Notes under the pieces: model-generated
Seen by the model: the letters and a program-made list of their open reading frames with translations, nothing else
Databases searched by the model: none
What the model was told of the DNA's origin: nothing
Shown here: positions 59,732-64,000 of the stretch, piece by piece
How positions within the stretch are numbered: the stretch's first letter is position 1
Layout of the letters: each line of letters begins with the position of its first letter
Position numbers and translations under genes: made by a program
NCBI RefSeq assembly: GCF_041679265.1
Contig: NZ_JBGFSM010000001.1
Span: 1-64,000 of the forward strand
DNA: 64,000 bases
Source: Autumnicola sp041679265
Lineage (GTDB): Bacteria; Bacteroidota; Bacteroidia; Flavobacteriales; Flavobacteriaceae
Direction: 5' to 3'

Positions 59732-60631
59732 TTAGAAGTAACCCTGTTGCTTTCTGGTTTCCATTGCCGCTTCAGAACGTTTATCGTCTATTCTTGCACC
59801 ACGTTCAGAGATGGAAGATTCTCTAATCTCTGCAATAATTTTTGGAATAGTGTCTGCTTTAGATTCCACTGCCGCGGTACAGGTAATATCTCCCACCGTT
59901 CTAAAACGTACGCTGCGGGTTTCAGTAACTTCATGATCTTCTTTATAAACAAATTCTGAAGCCGTCCAAATTAAGCCGTCACGTTCAAAAATTTCACGTT
60001 CATGTGAAAAATAGATGGAAGGTATCTCGATGTTCTCCTTATCTATATAATTCCACACGTCCAGCTCTGTCCAGTTAGAGATTGGGAACACCCTTACGTT
60101 TTGCCCAATATCAATCCTTCCGTTTAGCATATCAAAAACTTCAGGGCGCTGATTTTTTTCATCCCACTCCCCAAAATCATTCCTTACTGAAAAAATGCGC
60201 TCTTTAGCCCTTGCTTTTTCTTCATCTCTCCTGGCGCCACCAATACAGGCGTCAAACTTAAATTCTTCGATGGCGTCCAGAAGCGTATTGGTCTGTAGGG
60301 AATTCCTACTGGAATATTTACCGGTTTCCTCAATGGCTTTCCCATTATCTATATCATCCTGAACATGGCGCACAATTAATTGAAGTCCCAGCTCTTTTAC
60401 CAGCCTGTCCCTAAATTCAATGGTCTCAGGGAAATTATGGCCGGTATCTATATGAAGCAGCGGAAAAGGAATTTTTGCAGGATAAAATGCCTTTTGAGCC
60501 AGCCTCACCAGCGTTATAGAATCTTTTCCTCCGGAAAAGAGCAACACCGGGTTTTCAAACTGGGCTGCCACCTCTCTAAAAATATAAACAGCTTCGCTTT
60601 CTAAAGTATTTTGATTTAAAATTGAACTCAT
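59732..60631 (-). CDS. cysD: Sulfate adenylyltransferase subunit 2 CysD
   Basis: About 299 aa from ATG 60631 (MSSILNQNTLESEAVYIFREV). The earlier in-frame ATG at 60661 lies inside cysH. The PP-loop is LLFSGGKDSITLVRLA near residue 28. LLHIDTGHNFPETIEFRD, CIGGARRDEEKARAKERIFS and the C-terminal RFRTVGDITCT complete the signature. With CysN it makes APS from sulfate and ATP. It starts 11 bases after the cysH stop and is followed by cysN. Confidence 0.94.
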   Translation of the reverse strand: MSSILNQNTLESEAVYIFREVAAQFENPVLLFSGGKDSITLVRLAQKAFYPAKIPFPLLHIDTGHNFPETIEFRDRLVKELGLQLIVRHVQDDIDNGKAIEETGKYSSRNSLQTNTLLDAIEEFKFDACIGGARRDEEKARAKERIFSVRNDFGEWDEKNQRPEVFDMLNGRIDIGQNVRVFPISNWTELDVWNYIDKENIEIPSIYFSHEREIFERDGLIWTASEFVYKEDHEVTETRSVRFRTVGDITCTAAVESKADTIPKIIAEIRESSISERGARIDDKRSEAAMETRKQQGYF

Positions 60632-60642
60632 TATTTTTCTTT

Positions 60643-61272
60643 TTAAGCGTGCAATCCACACTCTCTGTTGGCTAAAACTTTTGTAGGATCAAAATATTTA
60701 AATTCATTTGGCAAACCATTTTCTTCCAGGTACACGTCCAGCTTTTCATCACTCCAATGGTAAAAAGGACTCACTTTTAAAATTCCGTCCTTACTGTAAC
60801 TAAGAATATCTATGCTGTCCCTGAAGGAGGTTTGTCCTTTTCTGAGATTAGTAAACCATACATCGGGTTTTTGTTGTTTCATTGCCCTTTGGAAAGGTTC
60901 CAGCTTCACCTGCCTTGTAAATTCTTCGTGCTGTGGGCTATCCACTTGTGGTATTCCTCCAAAAAGAGCATCGCGGTAAGCTGCGGTTTGTTTAGGAGTA
61001 TAAAGCTTTACATTAAGCTCCAGAATATCTATCACTTGTTTCGCATGCCTGTAAGTTTGCGGAGTATTATAGCCGGTATCACACCAAATCACTTTTATAG
61101 CCGGATCTATTTTAACGCAGGCATGCAGGATAGCTGCTTCATAAGGCCTGAAATTGGTAGTCACCACAGGCTTTTCAGCATTGGAAATTATCCATTGTAC
61201 AATCTCAGCAGGAGTAATTCCCTTTAACTGATGATTTAAAATCTGTAATTCTTTTTCGCTATACCTTTTCAT
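60643..61272 (-). CDS. cysH: Phosphoadenylyl-sulfate reductase CysH
   Basis: About 209 aa from ATG 61272 (MKRYSEKELQIL). The upstream ATG 61305 would overlap the membrane-protein gene by 31 bases. Motifs are KVIWCDTGYNTPQTYRHA, FTNLRKGQTSFRDSI and the C-terminal catalytic ECGLHA. The paired-Cys motif for a [4Fe-4S] cluster is absent, so by family rules it uses PAPS rather than APS. No cysC (APS kinase) gene is seen in the window; it should be elsewhere. Two bases separate it from the gene before. Confidence 0.88.
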   Translation of the reverse strand: MKRYSEKELQILNHQLKGITPAEIVQWIISNAEKPVVTTNFRPYEAAILHACVKIDPAIKVIWCDTGYNTPQTYRHAKQVIDILELNVKLYTPKQTAAYRDALFGGIPQVDSPQHEEFTRQVKLEPFQRAMKQQKPDVWFTNLRKGQTSFRDSIDILSYSKDGILKVSPFYHWSDEKLDVYLEENGLPNEFKYFDPTKVLANRECGLHA

Positions 61273-61274
61273 AA

Positions 61275-61526
61275 TTATTCCTTTCCAAAGTTTATCATAT
61301 TCCAAAGCCGTTCGTGCCCAAAATAAAGTATCATTTTTGTCACCAGTTCTACTGAACCTATTGCCAGCGCCGTTTCTATTTGCCCGGTAAGGATCCAGGA
61401 AATAGCCACCGTATCCATTGTTCCCACTATTCTCCAGCTTATAGTTTTCGCGATACTTCTAAGCGGTTTTTCTGAAGTCTTATCTACTTTGTACGTCTTC
61501 TTCTCTTTAGACTTATTCAGGAACAT
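61275..61526 (-). CDS. DUF2061 membrane protein
   Basis: An 83-aa protein with the DUF2061 pattern: RSIAKTISWRIVGTMDTVAISWILTGQIETALAIGSVELVTKMILYFGHERLWN, giving two membrane helices and the conserved SWR(I/V)xGT and YxxHERxW motifs. It opens the cysH-cysD-cysN operon and is often found in such clusters. The role is unknown; sulfate uptake or coupling is only suggested by context. A palindrome lies 26 bases before its ATG. Confidence 0.85.
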   Translation of the reverse strand: MFLNKSKEKKTYKVDKTSEKPLRSIAKTISWRIVGTMDTVAISWILTGQIETALAIGSVELVTKMILYFGHERLWNMINFGKE

Positions 61527-61551
61527 AATTATTTTTATTCTTATTCTATAT

Positions 61552-61574
61552 TAACCTATAGAACTACTAGGTTA
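61552..61574. promoter_or_regulatory. Palindrome upstream of the cys operon (candidate Rrf2 site)
   Basis: TAACCTA-N9-TAGGTTA is a perfect 7+7 palindrome between the Rrf2-family gene and the DUF2061-cysHDN operon. Size and spacing fit an Rrf2/CymR/IscR dimer site. Overlap with the expected promoter suggests repression. Confidence 0.6.
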
Positions 61575-61659
61575 TAAGACAAATGTAATCTTCATTTTTA
61601 TTTACTCCAATTATTAGGAGCCTAATTTGCTGCTTTTAACATTATTTTTCCTGCTGCGC

Positions 61660-62073
61660 CTATTTTACAGCAATATCTGCCAGGGTATTTTCTCCTAATA
61701 CTTTTAAAGTACTGTCTCTTACCTGGATCATAAGGGCGTGTACAGAGCAGGTTTCCTCACTCACACAATCCCTGCACTTCTCATAATAATTTAAACTCAC
61801 GCAGGGAACCATAGCTATGGGGCCTTCTAAAATGCGAATTACAGCCGTCATTTTTATTTCTTCCGGCTCTTTAATAAGATAATAACCACCACCCTTGCCT
61901 TTTTTTGAGCCCAGAAACCCAGATTTCCTTAACTCCAGCAGAATACTTTCAAGGAACTTCTGAGAAATATTTTGGGTCCTGGAAATCTCTGCGGTTTGTA
62001 CCGGCTTACCTTCCGGTTGTTTTGCGATAAAGGAGAGCGCTTTTATCCCGTATTTTGTCTTTTTTGAAAGCAT
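61660..62073 (-). CDS. Rrf2-family transcriptional regulator
   Basis: A 137-aa winged-helix regulator. The N-terminal HTH (YGIKALSFIAKQPEGKPVQTAEISRTQNISQKFLESILLELRKSGFLGSKKGKGGGYYL) is standard. The effector region has Cys at about 90, 98, 101 and 107 (VPCVSLNYYEKCRDCVSEETC), compatible with an Fe-S cluster or sulfur sensing, as in IscR or CysR-like members. It lies just upstream of the cys operon on the same strand and probably controls it via the 61552 palindrome. Confidence 0.88.
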   Translation of the reverse strand: MLSKKTKYGIKALSFIAKQPEGKPVQTAEISRTQNISQKFLESILLELRKSGFLGSKKGKGGGYYLIKEPEEIKMTAVIRILEGPIAMVPCVSLNYYEKCRDCVSEETCSVHALMIQVRDSTLKVLGENTLADIAVK

Positions 62074-62406
62074 AACGCGAAGATAACTAAAATTAAAAAG
62101 TTGGTGGTTTGGAGTTCGGAGTTCAGATTTTTTTTAACCTCCTCTTAGCTCATTAACTTTTTTACCTCCAGTATAGCTTCATCTTCACATTCTAAATTCG
62201 TACTTCTAAATTCTTCCTGCAAAACCCGCAGATTTATGCAGCATTTATTTCCTCTTTAGCTCATTAACTTTTTTACTTTTAAACTTTCACTTCAAAAAAC
62301 TACCCCGGCCTACGGCAACCTCCTTAAAAAATGAGAGCATTTATTCCTCAAGAAATCTTTACCACTCCTAACTACGAACTACGAACTACGAACTACAGAC
62401 TATCGA
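62074..62406. other. Repeat-rich intergenic region
   Basis: This 333-bp stretch has no gene. The 20-mer TAGCTCATTAACTTTTTTAC occurs twice (about 62147 and 62249). GGAGTTCGGAGTTC lies at about 62112-62125, and a related 7-bp tandem array at 62370-62397. The upstream part must hold the Rrf2 promoter; the array lies just past the end of the O-succinylhomoserine sulfhydrylase gene. Confidence 0.5.
62370..62397. repeat. 7-bp tandem repeat (AACTACG)x4
   Basis: AACTACG occurs three times followed by AACTACA, with degenerate copies continuing (GACTATC, GACTAC). On the other strand the unit is CGTAGTT, close to CGGAGTT at 62112. It is a likely site of slippage variation. Confidence 0.7.
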
Positions 62407-63573
62407 CTACAAATTATAAAGCGCCTGCTTCAGATCCTTAATAACATCATCTACATGTTCCAGGCCTACTGAAATTCTTACCAAACCTTCTGAAATTCCC
62501 GCTGCTTCTAATTCTTCCGGAGATAATTTGCTATGCGTGGTAGACGCCGGATGGGTAACAATAGTCCGGGTATCGCCCAGATTTGCTGATCTAGTACACA
62601 ACTTAAGATTGTCAATAAACTTTCTTCCGGCATCCAGCCCGCCTTTGATCTGGAAAGCAACTATATTTCCGCCTAACTTCATCTGTTTTTTAGCGACTTC
62701 ATATTGGGGGTGAGATTTTAGAAACGGGTATTTTACAACTGCTGCCTGCGGAACATCTTGCAGGAATTCAGCCACTTTTAATGCATTTTCTGAATGTTTT
62801 TCTAACCTTACCGGGAGGGTTTCCAGGCTTTTGGAAAGCACCCAGGCATTAAAAGGCGAGAGTGCCGGGCCGGTATTCCTGCTAAAAAGGTAAATTTCGC
62901 GCACCAGATCTTCCTTTCCAACCGTAACTCCGCCAAGTACCCTGCCCTGCCCGTCAATTAATTTGGTAGCCGAATGAATTACCAGATCGGCTCCATATTT
63001 TATGGGATTCTGAATATAAGGTGTGGCAAAGCAATTATCGATAATCAGGATCAGGTCATGCTTTTTGGCAATTTCACCTAAATATTCCAAATCCAGAATA
63101 TCCACTCCGGGATTTGTGGGCGACTCGGCAAATAATATTTTAGTTTCCGGTTTAATTAAACTTTCAATTGTTTCGGGCTCATTTACATTGAAGTAGCTAT
63201 GCGAAATATTCCATTTTGGGAAATATTTTGTGAATAAGCCGTGGGTAGAACCAAAAACAGATCTTGCAGAAACAATATGATCTCCACTATTCAGCAATGT
63301 GGCGAGTGTTGAAAATACCGCGGCCATGCCGGTTGCAAAAGCATAACCAGCCTCTGCTCCTTCCATTTTCGTGATTTTCTCTACAAATTCTGAAGTATTG
63401 GGATTGGTAAAACGGCTGTAAATATTGCGTTCCTTTTCTTCCGCAAAACTGGCCCTCATATCTTCAGAATCTTCAAAAACATAACTTGAAGTGAGATATA
63501 AAGGCGTGGAGTGCTCCTGAAATTGGGTTCTTTCCGTTTGAGTTCTTACGGCTATTGTTTCAAAGTTTTCCAT
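62407..63573 (-). CDS. O-succinylhomoserine sulfhydrylase-type enzyme
   Basis: A 388-aa Cys/Met-metabolism PLP enzyme. Motifs are YSRFTNPNTSEFVEKI, FATGMAAVFSTLATLL, ESPTNPGVDILDL, IIDNCFATPYIQNP, the PLP-Lys in VIHSATKLIDGQGRVLGG, and the C-terminal LVRISVGLEHVDDVIKDL. The sequence is closest in feel to MetZ, which joins activated homoserine with sulfide, matching the sulfide-producing genes next door. Cystathionine gamma-synthase is the alternative. It shares one base with the homoserine dehydrogenase gene upstream, so homoserine formation and sulfhydrylation are in one operon. Confidence 0.87.
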   Translation of the reverse strand: MENFETIAVRTQTERTQFQEHSTPLYLTSSYVFEDSEDMRASFAEEKERNIYSRFTNPNTSEFVEKITKMEGAEAGYAFATGMAAVFSTLATLLNSGDHIVSARSVFGSTHGLFTKYFPKWNISHSYFNVNEPETIESLIKPETKILFAESPTNPGVDILDLEYLGEIAKKHDLILIIDNCFATPYIQNPIKYGADLVIHSATKLIDGQGRVLGGVTVGKEDLVREIYLFSRNTGPALSPFNAWVLSKSLETLPVRLEKHSENALKVAEFLQDVPQAAVVKYPFLKSHPQYEVAKKQMKLGGNIVAFQIKGGLDAGRKFIDNLKLCTRSANLGDTRTIVTHPASTTHSKLSPEELEAAGISEGLVRISVGLEHVDDVIKDLKQALYNL

Positions 63574-64000
63574 TAAGCTATTTTTTCTGATAATTTTAAA
63601 ATATCCCCAAATACACCTCTTGCGGTTACGGCAGCACCGGCACCGGCACCCTGGATTATAATGGGCCGGTCGCCATATGATTCAGTATAAATCTCAAAAA
63701 TCGAATCGGCTCCCTTTACCTGACCAAGACTGCTATCTGCAGGAACAGAGACCAAACTTACTTCCAGTTCGCCTTTGTCCTGTTGCAAATCTCCGGAAAG
63801 GTCTCCAATAAATCGCAAAACATGATTGGGTTCTTGTTGATTTTTTATTTTTTGGTAGGTTTCATCCAGCTTTTCCAGATTGGCAATAAAATCATTTGCA
63901 TCTCCACCCCTTAAATCTTCCGGCACAAGATTTTTAATTTTTACATCTTCAAATTCATTCTGCAAATCCAGCTCTCGCGCCAAAATTAGCAGTTTTCGGC
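63573..64000 (-). CDS. Aspartokinase/homoserine dehydrogenase, 3' end (partial)
   Basis: The frame is open from the window edge (RKLLILARELDLQNEF) to the stop at 63573, about 141 residues. The sequence matches the C-terminal part of homoserine dehydrogenase: RKLLILARE, LPADSSL-like VPADSSLGQVKGADSIFEIYT, and IIQGAGAGAAVTARGVFGDIL. In Flavobacteriia this is usually fused behind aspartokinase (ThrA/MetL type); the kinase part would lie outside the window. It overlaps the sulfhydrylase gene by one base. Confidence 0.85.
   Translation of the reverse strand, partial: RKLLILARELDLQNEFEDVKIKNLVPEDLRGGDANDFIANLEKLDETYQKIKNQQEPNHVLRFIGDLSGDLQQDKGELEVSLVSVPADSSLGQVKGADSIFEIYTESYGDRPIIIQGAGAGAAVTARGVFGDILKLSEKIA

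Noticed and set aside
60643..61272. CysH as an Fe-S APS reductase
   Set aside because: The paired-Cys cluster motif is missing, so PAPS reductase is preferred, although no APS kinase gene is visible nearby.

Overview
The window looks like a chromosomal segment of a marine-type member of the Flavobacteriaceae (Gramella/Salegentibacter/Zunongwangia-like; genus not resolved). The basis is a GldA gliding ABC ATPase, transmembrane TPR-AraC regulators, DUF3857/transglutaminase exoproteins, a separate homocysteine-methyltransferase gene beside metH, an RteC/IntDOT-type mobile element, almost no Shine-Dalgarno motifs, and low-GC intergenic DNA.

Region 1 (1 to about 21.2 kb) is accessory DNA that ends at a tRNA-Arg gene with an IntDOT-like tyrosine recombinase beside it. 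It holds two unrecognised genes at the left edge; a three-level nest of insertion sequences (an IS21 element inside an IS3-family element inside an older IS3-family remnant, the two inner insertions each with a 5-bp target duplication); a symporter with a membrane partner; an element-maintenance block (ATPase, replication-type protein, small HTH protein, RteC); and a peptide-export cassette. The cassette contains a C39-peptidase ABC exporter, an HlyD adaptor, a membrane-spanning TPR-AraC regulator, a 41-aa double-glycine peptide not recovered by a standard ORF cut-off, and a secreted prolyl oligopeptidase. It reads as a candidate peptide signalling or bacteriocin system.

Region 2 (21.2 to 39 kb) is mostly core: YqeY, an esterase, the radical-SAM/DUF4130 DNA-repair pair, acidic lipoproteins, a polyprenyl synthase, rlmN, queA, aroA, a MazG-like protein, three tandem DUF3857 proteins, dtd and rsgA.

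Region 3 (39 to 45 kb) is a Phe/Tyr operon (pheA, aminotransferase, tyrA, DAHP synthase-chorismate mutase). It is preceded by what looks like a complete attenuator with a leader peptide rich in Phe and Tyr codons. A decayed ParE-type toxin with its antitoxin, and gldA, follow.

Region 4 (45 to 64 kb) is sulfur and methionine metabolism: metF, split metH under a SAM-I riboswitch, sirohaem and sulfite reductase genes with a second attenuator (leader MCRGMWLITIT), cysN/D/H, an Rrf2 regulator with a palindrome upstream of the cys operon, an O-succinylhomoserine sulfhydrylase-type gene, and the 3' end of an aspartokinase/homoserine dehydrogenase gene.

The most unusual signal in Region 4 is a family of short REP-like CCCC...GGGG palindromes that enter coding sequences. 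They provide stop codons or tails to gldA and cobA and probably to the 54-kb reductase gene. They sit near the N-termini of MetH and CysN. One inverted pair carries a complete DUF559 (Vsr-like) nuclease domain in frame inside MetH.
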